A stretch of 64,000 nucleotides of DNA from Smallanthus sonchifolius (Eukaryota; Streptophyta; Magnoliopsida; Asterales; Asteraceae): the NCBI GenBank assembly GCA_023525975.1, contig CM042040.1, forward strand, positions 50,189,486-50,253,485, read 5' to 3'. Below are positions 34,201-44,463 of this stretch, piece after piece. The notes under the pieces were generated by a model that ran no database searches, had not been told where the DNA came from, and saw only the letters and a list, made by a program, of their open reading frames with translations. The position numbers and the translations under genes are program-made. Every line of letters starts with the position of its first letter. The stretch's first letter is position 1.

Positions 34201-35674
34201 TCATTGTGTCCGAATTCAAACCGACATTCAAAATCGTATCCTAGAAGCTCAATACATCTCAGTTACTGAGGGTAACATGTACGATGAAATGTCGTGTGGT
34301 GTTGAACTTCATCTTGAATCCAAACCCAATGGCTTACTCTATTACTTTTACCGAATTTGGGTTCCCGACCACGATGATCTCCGTGCATTTCCTATGAATG
34401 AGGCTCACAAGACTCATTATTCTATTCATCCCGGTGCGGATAAAATGTACCAAGATCTTCGCCAACAATATTGGTGGCCCGGTATGAAGAAAGACATTGC
34501 TCTCTACGTTGCCAAATGTCTTACTTGCTCCAAAGTCAAAGCCGAACACCAACGTCCTTCCGGTTTACTTGAACAACCGGAAATCCCCGTGTGGAAATGG
34601 GAGAATTTAGCCATGGACTTCATTACCAAACTCCCTCGCACCTCAAGTGGTTATGATAGCATCTGGGTGATCATTTACCGTCTCACCAAATCTGCTCACT
34701 TCTTGCCTATCCGTGAAGATTATCAGGTTGAGAAATTTGCCCGAATCTACATTGACGAAATTGTGAGTCGTCACGGTGTCCCACTAAACATAATCTCCGA
34801 TAAAGTTGCTCGTTTCACATCCCGTTTCTGGCAATCCCTCCAAACTGCTCTTGGTACACGATTGGATTTGAGCACGGCTTACCATCCCCAAACTGATGGC
34901 CAGACCGAGCGAACAATCCAAACTCTCGAGGACTTGCTTAGAGCTTGTGTAATCGATTTTGGTGACAATTGGGATTCACATGTATCCCTAATTGAGTTCT
35001 CTTACAACAATAGTTATCACACAAGTATCCACATGGCCCCATTTGAAGCTCTCTATGGTCGTAAGTGTCGTTCTCCTATCTGTTGGAATGAGATTGGTGA
35101 AGCACAAATCACCGGTCCCAAGCTAATTCAAGAAACATCCGACAAGATCCTTCAAATCCGTGACAACATTCGTGTAGCGAGGAGCCGGCAAAAGAGTTAT
35201 GCCGACAAATGACGAAAACCCTTTGAATTCCAAGTCGGTGACCTTGTACTTCTTAAGGTGTCTCCATGGAAGGGTGTGATCCGTTTTGGAAAGAAAGGCA
35301 AATTAGCACCTCGCTATGTGGGTCCATTCAAGATCCTTGAAAGGATTGGGAAAGTGACTTAAAGACTCAAGTTACCTCCATCACTTGGCAATGTACATCC
35401 TACCTTTTATGTGTCCAACCTAAAGAAATGTCTTGCTAATGAGAATCTCCATATACCTCTTGATGATGTGCGCATAGATGAAACGATGCACTTCGTTGAG
35501 AGACCTGTAGAGATCATGGATCGTGAGATCAAACAACTCAAGCGAAGCCGTATCCCCATTGTCAAAGTTCGTTGGGAATCTAAACGTGGACCTGAGTTTA
35601 CTTAGGAACGTGAGGACCAAATGAAGCTCAAGTACCCACACCTCTTTGCTGATTCAGTCGCCTCAACTAGTTGA
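31171..35674 (+). pseudogene. E2 gag-pol polyprotein, broken
   Basis: ATG 31171 (MPPRRANETN) starts gag, with TAA at 31231-31233. The Retrotrans_gag domain (GLLQWFESIEG, ALTWWNGERR) is followed by knuckles CTHCGKYGH and CYECGNPNHFRNQS (last Cys lost). Protease DTGAD is intact (about 32406). RT: CIDYRELNK, then FINDILIYS, so the first Asp of FxDD is Asn. RNase H: TDHKSLQHIF. Integrase: MDFITKLP, ISDKVARF, QTDGQTERT. A GPF/Y block and a chromodomain-type block (PVEIMDREIK, VKVRWESKRGPEFT then TAG, KYPHLF) end the protein at TGA 35672-35674. Breaks: a frameshift in gag at about 32050-32120, another at about 32960-32990, and stops near 32637, 33293, 33381, 33893, 35210, 35359 and 35603. Confidence 0.93.
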
Positions 35675-35697
35675 ATTTCAGGACGAAATTTCCTTAA

Positions 35698-35708
35698 CAT
35701 GGGGAGAC
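35698..35708 (+). other. E2 polypurine tract
   Basis: CATGGGGAGAC directly before the LTR start TGTAACATCC; primer for plus-strand synthesis. Confidence 0.75.
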
Positions 35709-36896
35709 TGTAACATCCATAATTTTCCCGAGCATTATTTCACTTTTTTTTATTTGGTATACAATAATGATATTTCTATTTCCGGTCTTGTACTCGTTCA
35801 GCACAATATTTTCACATTATTTCACTATCTTAATCATGTATCAATATATGCATATACCTATTTATATAAATGTATGTATATATATATATATAAATTACTT
35901 AGATCAAAAATAAAACTTATAAAGTTTTTACATATTTTATACATATAAATGTATTATACTTATGTATAAATATACATGTATTAATCCATTTATACACCTA
36001 ATTATTTTATAAAAACAAATATATACAATTTTTTTCTATAAAATAAGTATAACAAACTAGATTTCCATAAAAGAAAAATGAGAATTTCATACTTGAACCT
36101 TTTAAACCCCTCTAAACCATTTTGAACCCTTTAATCTTGAACCCTAGGTCAAATGTGGACCAAGTTCAAGAGATTTTCCCCTGTTTGACTTTTAAAAGTC
36201 AAACCGGGCCAAATCCTCAAATCCAACACCAAGAATCAACCAATTCATCGACTGCGGGCTTTCCCTAGCATGTATAATCGATAATCGGCCCAAAAGGGGC
36301 CAAATCTTCACGCAATTTCGTCCAATTAAGCGGGCATGATTCGAATTCAAACGAATTTGACTTCTCAAAGTCTAACCGTAACAACCCATAATCAATTCGT
36401 GTAATTGACGCGTAATGGATCCCGAAAATCACGCACCAATTGATCTCGAGTGTATTCAGACCGCAATCTAAAATCAAACTGTATAACGCGTGATTTAATC
36501 CCGACAACCGTTGTTTCCGAATTACAATCAAATCGGATGATTTGAATGAAAATTAATTAAATAAAACTTCTCATTCACCTTCGTGAACTGTCACACAAAC
36601 GCTCGCAACCCTCAATCGATCCTTATTTCGCCGCTGGAGTCCTGTCGAGCACCAAGAACAGTCGGAGCTTCATCCCTAACGTTCTCGCACGTACCTTCAC
36701 CAAAACACGTAAGTGTTGTGTCATAATGTTCGTTTCCGAATCCTTGTCAAAAGCCCCATATCAATTGCAAGAACAGAACCCATAGAACAAAAATCAAATT
36801 AGGGTTCTTGTTCTTATTATACGATTTTGATTTGGGGATTTTGATTAAGCCTACTTGTCGTATTTAAAATTTTGGGTGCATGTTTAACCAGCGAAA

Positions 36897-36968
36897 CCAC
36901 CTGGTTTGACTGGTTAGACCACTGCGCCATCAGACCAGGTGGCATGGGTTCGAAACCCACGGCCCGCA
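36897..36968 (+). other. tRNA-like sequence 1 in E2 3' LTR
   Basis: A box TGGTTAGACCA (36911-36921), B box GGTTCGAAACC (36947-36957) in a T-arm-like hairpin of TGGGT with ACCCA. Missing from the 5' LTR, which starts just after it. Confidence 0.55.
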
Positions 36969-37074
36969 TAACTGGCCTGTTTCTTTTTGCGCAAACCCTA
37001 AAGCTAGGCCCGGCTCCCTTGTTCTTTCATGTTAATACAAATTCGAACCACATAAACTACAAGTACTAGTCCCA

Positions 37075-37137
37075 AGGCCCAGTGGTTTGCTCCTCTGGCC
37101 TACACAGCACAGACCCGGGTTCGAGTCCCTATGGCCT
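37075..37137 (+). other. tRNA-like sequence 2 in E2 3' LTR
   Basis: A box AGGCCCAGTGG (37075-37085) and perfect B box GGTTCGAGTCC (37118-37128). Same module as 28071-28133. Confidence 0.55.
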
Positions 37138-38591
37138 GTTTATTTTTTTTTAAACCGTTTCTAAAGCCCCAAAATTTATATAAAAATCATTTTTATAAAC
37201 CTTACAATTTTTTAACATAATAAAACCAAGTTTTGTTAATTTTCAATATAAACTCATTTTTATTATGAATTACATTGTTAAAAATTGTATATTAAATGTT
37301 TAAAACAAAATTTAGATATTTAACTAATTAAAGGAAATTAATTTCTAAATAAAAATATTTGTTTTTATAAAGTTTATAAAATTTTAACTTTATTTAAAGC
37401 AATCAAATACTTACTTTTAAAATGATAAATAGATAAATAAATTTATTTATTATAATCTACACTAAAAAGTTAAATGTATATTTATTAGATTTTATACATA
37501 AATATTATTTATACATCTTCATAAATAAATAAATAAAGTAAAATTATTTATTTAATTTATATTTAATATAATTCACACACTATTTTTATAACTAAATAAA
37601 TAAATAACAATTATTTAACTTATTTTGTTATTCAAACCCAAACTCTAAGTTCAATTATTTTAAAACTATTCATTTCAATCTTTCATTTTATAAAACACTC
37701 ATTCAAGTACAACCACAATAACCTACACACTCCTTTTCAAACTACAACTCAGTACACACATCCATTGCAACCCTAGACTTGGCCATAGACTATTGTGCAT
37801 ATTATTAACCTAGATTCATATACATTACACACTAGGCTAACGTTGTGAGTTACAAGGATCACTTTGCTACCTAGTATCTCGTGCTAGCTACACCTTTGAT
37901 TCAAGTGAGTTTACATAGCCCCTTTTACACTATTTATATTTTTGGGGTGGAACATGAGTACAATTATACAATGTTTACAAACTATACAATACAATCCACC
38001 CTACATTCATGTGTGCAATTTGAGACTTATGCTTGAGTGCTAGGTGTGAAAACTACAATTTGTGTGCAATTTACATGTGCAATCATTAACTACACAAGCC
38101 GACGGTTAACAATAATAGATCTCTTGAGTCTGACAAACCCACCCAGTTAGGGTGATTGTTGCCGACAACACAATTTGGTTATTTGCATGCTAGTTACAAA
38201 GGTTTGATTGTACAACTTGGTTTCACAATAGTAACTTTCCATAATTGCCTTATTAATCATGAGTTATATGGATTTGTTTACTCACGACTATATACTATCT
38301 ATGTACAAGCCTATGTATGCTCACCAACTTTTTATTTGACTTTATTTTAATCATGTTTCAGGTGCGAATGTTTGAGTTGATCAAGACATGCTACACTTAA
38401 GTTTGGACCTAGTTAATTTTTAATAAGGAACTCATGTATTTCATTTTTATGTACTTTTTTTGAATTTGGTTTGTGTTTTTAATCTTATGCAATGAAATTT
38501 GATGATTAATATATTTCAATCTAGACAACCTTGTGCTCATGAACAGTCTACATGTCCCGCCCCGACGTATTCCGCCGTCGGTTGGGGTGTG

Positions 38592-41002
38592 AGAAACAAC
38601 TGGCTGCTGCAATGTATTCTGCCTCACACGTTGAAATTGCAACCGAGGTTTGCTTTTTTGCATTGCCAGGACACAAGCCTATTCCCTAAGAATTGACAAC
38701 CACCAGACGTTGATTTTCTGTCCTGACCGCTACATCCATAATCTGAATCTGGAAAAGCTTTAAAATCAAAGTCAGAATTAATTGGATACCATATTCCCAA
38801 CTTTGGTTTACCCTTTAAGTATCGAAAGATCCGATTTATAGCAATCAAATGAGATTCCTTCGGTTTAGACTGAAATCTTGAGCACAAACATACTGTAAAC
38901 ATAATATCTGGACGTGACACTGTCAAATACATTAAAGACCCGATCATTCCTCTGTATAATCGACAATCCACCTCTTTCCCTTTCAGGTCAGAATCCAGTT
39001 TGTGATTAACTGGAATTGGAGTGTTGAAAGCTGACGCATTTACCATATCAAAATTCTTGAGAATATCAGCAACATATTTCATTTGATGAATGTAAAAACC
39101 ATCTTCCTTTTGATCAACTTGAAGACCCAAAAAGAACGATAATTCTCCCATGCTGCTCATCTCGAATTTCAACTTCATCACTCTTTCAAAGTCTTTACAC
39201 ATATCGACATTCGTCGATCCAAAGATTATGTCATCCACATAGATTTGAACAAGTAATATATCTCCCCCTGCTTTTCTGATGAAAAGGGTAGAATCAATTT
39301 GGCCACGCTCAAATCCATTCTCAAGTAGATGCACCGAAAAAGTTTCGTACCATGCACGAGGAGCCTGATGAAGACCATATAACGCTTTATCCAATTTAAA
39401 CACCTTTTTAGGAAACTTGGGATCTTCAAAACCAGGCGGCTGTTTCACATACACCTCTTCCTTTACCATTCTATACAGAAAAGCACTTTTGATATCCAAT
39501 CGAAAAACTTTGAAACCTTTGAAAGAAGCATATGCAAGAAACAAACGTATTGCCTCAATCCTCACAAGTGGAGCGTAAACTTCGGTGTAATCAACTCCCT
39601 CTTGCTGATTAAAACCTTGGATAACAAGTCTTGCCTTATTGCGTACCACAACACCACGATCATCACGTTTGCATTTGAATACCCAGTGCTAATAGACCTT
39701 GAGCCTTTGGGTAAGTCAACTAAATCCCAAACATGTAATTTATCAAATTGAGCCAACTCTTCTTACATGGCCTCAATCCAACAATCATCGTCTAAAGCCT
39801 CAACCACATTTTTAGGTTCTGTTTGAGAAATAAAGCAAGCATGCAAACGCGTCTCCAAGATACCTTTATCCACAATCTAAGCATACAAACAAGAATTTTC
39901 TGCAAGTGTACGATGCCTCGTTTGAATACCCGCATTCAAATCACCAATAATTTTGTCAGTGGGATGATTCTTATGCACTCGGGATTGAGGAATATCTGAA
40001 GCTTGAATAACAGCATCAAGATTTGAAAGCAACTCCCCTTCAACTGATTCCGGTGTTGATGACCCATCAACTATGTTCTGGATATCATTAGAAGATTCCT
40101 GAAACACAGCTTCATCATCGTCACTGTCACCATGTTGTGTTGTATCATAAGTTGAAGCTACAATCGGGTCAACCGGAGGAGTATCCACAATCGGAATAAC
40201 CGAACGAGGATCGTCAGTTGAATCATCATTGCAGCAGGACTAATAGAACATTCCAGCTGCAGCTGGAGAAATTGCAGGAGGAACATTGAAAGATCTGATT
40301 AATGCATCATAATCAAACGCCTAAGAGGGACCTTTTGCATCCTAAGGAACAAAACGATTATCACAGTCAATATGAAACCATTTTTCAATTTGACGAGATT
40401 CTTTGTTAAAGACTCTCTTGTTATGAGAATTTGCAACGTATCCCAAGAAAATTCCCTCAATTGCTTTGGAGCTGAATTTAGTAGGAACATCGCGAGTCTT
40501 CAACAAGGTACAAGGATTTTCAAAGGGCAAAAGATACGCCAAATTAGGTTTTTGATTATTCAGCAATTCATAACAAGTCTTGTTGTGTTTCTGCACTGTC
40601 AAAACCCTATTGAGAACATGACAAGCTGTATTCACCGCCTCAGCCCAAAAAGTAACAGGTAGTTTCGAATCAGATAACATAGTATGAGCCGTCTCAATAA
40701 GAGTTCGATTCTTCTGTTCAGCAACACCATTTTGTTGAGGAACATAAGGAGCGCTGAATTCATGATGGATGCCCTTCTGTAAACAGAATTAACCCATATT
40801 TCCATTCTTGAACTCTGTGCCATTATCACTCTGAATCCTCCTGACTTGCAATTTGAATAAAGTCTCAAGCCCCACAATCAGGAACATAAGAATTTCAGCT
40901 GTTTCATCCTTAGAAGCAAGAAACTTGACCCAAGAAAACCTTGAGTAATCATCAGTCACTACGAAACAATAAGATTTGCCGCCTTCACTCTTGACACTAA
41001 TT
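38592..41002 (-). pseudogene. Sirevirus-like copia pol fragment, minus strand
   Basis: On the minus strand from 41002: integrase core (YCFVVTDDYSRF, QSDNGTEF, NGVAEQKNRT), integrase C-part (TFWAEAVNTACHVLNRVL), a Ser/Asp/Pro-rich linker (40250-39880), then RT and most of RNase H in one frame (39649-38624) with IYVDDIIFGS intact and KSTSGGCQF. It stops in the RNase H motif around CEAEYIAAASC at 38592, where E2's LTR abuts, and at 41002 where a gypsy LTR fragment starts. Stops and frameshifts occur near 40260, 40340, 40640, 39690 and 38624. A relative of the element at 1-9793, but a different copy. Confidence 0.92.
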
Positions 41003-41742
41003 TTACTGTTTTATCTTGGGGGAGAGAACATGTCGCAAACTATTTTTGGAATATTGTATTCATATGTTATCAATGTTAAAGCTAAGCGTAACACGCTATC
41101 ACTGAAAGTCCTCAACACACATCGGACCGTTAATATGGATCTTAGCGAGGTAATGTTTAGTAGTACTACTGGGTTTGACAAATCCCACCCGCGTTAGTCG
41201 CGCTAACTCGATTGGAGATTGAACGGGTGAAATGTTAGCCTACTCACATCGCCGGGGTTGATAGACCTGGCAGGAGGCAAATAAACAAACAGTTAGCTTA
41301 GGTTGCGAGCGCTTAAGTTAAACATGAACATAGGTTAGCTACCTATAGATACGTATTGAATGATCAATAATCTAGTAAACGTTTATTTATATACTGAAAC
41401 CTATGAACTCACCGACCTCGTGTTGACATCTTTTCTTACATGTTTTCTCAGGTCGCTAAGATAAGGCACAGGTGCACATATAGGACATGCATGGAATTCT
41501 CCTATTGATTGATGTTTTATTAAATTGTTTGGACTTTGTTTTGAGTTATGTTTGGTTTGGACTTTTGGGCGCATGTGTTTTGCGCAGTTAGTTTTCTTTA
41601 CGCTTCCGCATTAAACTCTTATTAATATGATATTTTCATTTGAGTCCCATGTAGAGTCGTTCGATGTAACTAATGACTGAGATCCTGGTTTGTCACTTCC
41701 CAAAACGGTAAAACTCCGTTAGTTGAAATTGGGGGTGTGACA
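41003..41742 (+). repeat. Tekay-type LTR fragment
   Basis: The last 740 bp of an LTR of the family also seen at 60350-62931 (shared start TTATCTTGGGGGAGA and shared GTAGTACTACTGGGTTTGAC). Ends GGGGGTGTGACA. No PBS follows, so it is a solo or truncated 3' LTR. Confidence 0.85.
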
Positions 41743-42175
41743 GAAAGATTGGTGTGACAAATGTGATATAAGTTCGATGTTTGTGAGTGGTAGGTATGTA
41801 ATGAGTTGGTGCACAGCCGGGAGACCGCGGAGGATGAAGGCGGTTCCGGTTAGGATCAAGGAGAAGCCTCCTGATAGGCGTACTTGAATCTTGGGCAAGT
41901 GCCCGGGATGTAGAGTTTGTATGCTTACGTGGTCCGTGTCAGTGTCATTTTCTGTGTTTTTCGGTACTGTGTCTTGTTTGCGTCATGTCTTGCAGGGATT
42001 CGTGCTTGATTCGGTGAGGAAAATCACCGGGAATGAAGTTTCAGGTATGTTTTACATTGGTTTTTATCATTGGAACGGGTTTTGAAAAAAAATGGGTGAA
42101 GAAAAATTTTCAGGGGGAAAAATATTCTAAGTATAAAACTAAAATTTTTTCTTAACTTTCTGTGAACAATTACCC

Positions 42176-42302
42176 CTCGCGGTACGCAAGAAGGTAGCCG
42201 TGTGTCTCATGGTATGCGAGAGACAAAGATCTCGTCCGACTTGTAGTTCAGTCCCTCGCGGTACACGAGGGATGGGATTTGCTTTCTCACGGTACGCGAG
42301 GG
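42176..42302. repeat. CCTCGCGGTACGCGAGG palindromes, internal cluster
   Basis: Four full or drifted copies, the clearest at about 42251-42270 (arms CCCTCG and CGAGGG) and 42286-42302. A second cluster lies in the LTR at 44155-44268. Whether this first cluster is itself part of a broken LTR is not clear. Confidence 0.8.
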
Positions 42303-42910
42303 GACCCTAAATTACCCTTTTGTCCTTGTTTTCTCATGGTCTTCCACACCCATCAACACTACCATCCACATCCACATTACCATCATTACAACCACCTATT
42401 ACTACCATAAAAACCATCCAGCATCTACTACATCATCACCATTCATATCCTCATCGTCCATCATCCATCCATCATCTTCCATCATCCACATCATCTAATA
42501 CACTGATCATCACTATGACCATGGGAGACTAGGGAACCCGTTCGTAACTAATGATCCACCTTGCCGTGGCATTCATGTCTATATGTTTGTCACGCATCGG
42601 GTACGTGTCCTTGCATATCTATCCAAAGTCAGTTTGAGTCTTTTATTTGAGTTAGTTTAATGCTATAGGTATGTTTGAGGTTTATTTTGCAGGAATTGAT
42701 TGTCCTGACCGTACTCAATCTCCATTCGGACGGGATCAATGTTTCCATCACTTTGTAAAGACAAACCGGCAGAGATGTGCAACCACGACCAAAATGCTAT
42801 ACAGTGCACACAGGGGAGAACGAAGTTGCACATTTGAGTGTTTAGCATATCCAGCTAAGTCGCTTCCTATTTTTATTTTTTGCATTTTTATTTTTAGTTG
42901 TGCCTTGCTT

Positions 42911-42928
42911 CACATTGAGAACAATGTG
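42911..42928 (+). other. hairpin with AGAA loop, copy d
   Basis: Perfect 7-bp stem (CACATTG with CAATGTG) around AGAA, then tctttcAAGTGTGGGG. Confidence 0.75.
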
Positions 42929-43910
42929 TCTTTCAAGTGTGGGGATGTGAGCGTCTAAGTCTTAGTTTGCGTCTTTTATAAAAATCCAAAAATACAAAAA
43001 AATTAAAATTTTTTAAAAATGTCCTTTGAAAGTATAAGTTTTTGCATAATAAATGGAAAATGATAGTACAACTGGATCTACTTGTTTGTTTAAATGATTT
43101 AAATAATAGAAAACACGTCTAATTAGTGATGTTTTGGTAGACCCAGCCAGCTTGAATAGTTTAAATAACTTGTGAGTGTACTTAGGATTAATCACTTAAT
43201 AATATCATGATATCTTGTGGGTACTCATTTTAGGGTGTCGGTAATATTGAAACTTTAAACATAGGGTGATAGGTACCACGTTAAGTTAAAATTTAGAGGT
43301 TTTTGAAAACTATTCATGGCACACCACTCTCTTTTTATGAGAATAAATCCGAGTTTCGGTGGCGCCCATTCCATAAATACATAATTTCCATAATTACGAG
43401 CTTAATTAATTTGAAAACTGAGTTTTGCTTATGTGTTTCCCTCTGGGATGGCGACTTGGAGAATACACCCCTAAGTGAGATTCATGTGCTTAAACGTGTA
43501 GAATCTAGTCTATGTGTTAGCTTCTGGGATAGTGACTTGGTTGAGACACCCCTAGACGAAAGTTCCTATGCTTTAATTAATGCTCAGTGTCATCCATTCA
43601 TTCCATATTCCATTGATTTCTAAAAACCTGTGAATCTTAGTTTAACGTGGTGGGCGAATCTACATGGTTTAACTCGTGCCTAAACATGACCTTGAACGGG
43701 ATTAGGTAGAGCTGTAGCTTTTAAGTGTGAGTCACATAGATTGATTGATTGTTGTATAAATTGGAATTAGAACACATTACGGGGGCTAGACAGTTGGTGC
43801 TTGGGTTTAATCGAACAGAAATACTAATTGTTGCTTTTTAACGCGTGAGTATGTTTAACTAATGGGTAATTGATTGTTAAGTTAGATCTCAGTTATGATT
43901 CCATTGCAGA

Positions 43911-43931
43911 CTTTTTTTAGGACGAAAAAAG
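43911..43931 (+). other. hairpin with AGGA loop next to LTR, copy e
   Basis: Stem of CTTTTTT with AAAAAAG plus a T-G pair, loop AGGAC, then gttAAGTGTGGGG and the LTR start at 43950. The A/T stem is weak alone; it is included because position and loop match copy c. Confidence 0.55.
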
Positions 43932-43949
43932 GTTAAGTGTGGGGATGTT

Positions 43950-44395
43950 TGATGTGTTGCAAAGCACACATGTATTTCCGCCATGTTTCGAGTCGTTTTA
44001 AATAGTTTTGTATTTGTTTTGAGTCGTTTTTGTATACAATTGAGTCTTTGTTATGTTCTCAGGTGCTCGTGATGATTACAAGTGAAACCCGAAGAAACCG
44101 ATCACGAGAATAAAGCCCGAAGAAACAAAAGTGAAAAATGGGAAAAATCTACTCTTCGCGATACGCGAAGATCTAAAGTCCATCTCTCGCGGTATGCGGG
44201 GGACCGACTAATTTTTCCCTCGCGGTACGTGAGGGACTGGCCATGTTATCTCATGGTACGTGAGGGCTCAGTATTCCGATAAAAAAACCCTAATTTCTAA
44301 TTTAATAGAATTGTAATGCCATAATCAAGGGAGTTCGTATTCTTGCCGTTTAAGGGGAGTCCAGAGGCGATTTTGAGAGTTTGGAAGAGACATCA
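43950..44395 (+). repeat. partial LTR of second Tat-like element
   Basis: Starts TGATGTGTTGC after the GTGTGGGG tract. Contains four palindromes (44155-44268). Cut short at about 44395 where repeat A begins. Confidence 0.6.
44155..44268. repeat. CGCGGTACGCG-type palindromes in Tat-like LTR
   Basis: Four units: CTTCGCG-ATA-CGCGAAG (about 44155), a CTCGCG-GTA-TGCGGG form, CCCTCGCG-GTA-CGTGAGGG, and a CTCATG-GTA-CGTGAG form. Arms differ while the GTA-like centre stays. Confidence 0.85.
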
Positions 44396-44463
44396 GTATT
44401 GGATAGCTAGTTTCATACCAGCAGCTAGAAAATTGATTATTACAGGGTGACACCATCTCCAAT

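Larger units (their letters stand above)
27967..38591 (+). mobile_element. Tekay-like Ty3/gypsy element E2
   Basis: Order: 5'-truncated LTR (27967-29587), PBS, an 888-bp tandem duplication of LTR end/PBS/leader, gag-pol (31171-35674), PPT, 3' LTR (35709-38591). The 5' LTR starts at the point matching about 36968 of the 3' LTR, right where E1 ends, so E1 lies in or against E2's 5' LTR. The 3' LTR has lost its final CA where the copia fragment begins. Confidence 0.9.
35709..38591 (+). repeat. E2 3' LTR
   Basis: 2.9 kb from TGTAACATCC to GGGGTGTGA; the last two bases (CA) are replaced by the copia junction. Two tRNA-like stretches (36897-36968 and 37075-37137). The 37.1-37.7 kb part is very AT-rich. 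The ORFs in it are not credible genes. Confidence 0.88.
41743..44395 (+). mobile_element. second Tat-like gypsy tail and partial LTR
   Basis: No protein is readable. Recognised by the hairpin plus AGTGTGGGG signature at 42911 and 43911, and an LTR starting TGATGTGTTGC at 43950. Palindromes of a CCTCGCG-GTA-CGCGAGG type lie at 42176-42302 and again in the LTR. 42330-42530 is a simple CAT/CCA-rich stretch; 43012-43900 shows nothing I recognise. Confidence 0.55.

Noticed and set aside
42330..42532. 70-codon His/Pro/Ser-rich ORF
   Set aside because: Translation of a simple CAT/CCA-rich stretch; no domain.
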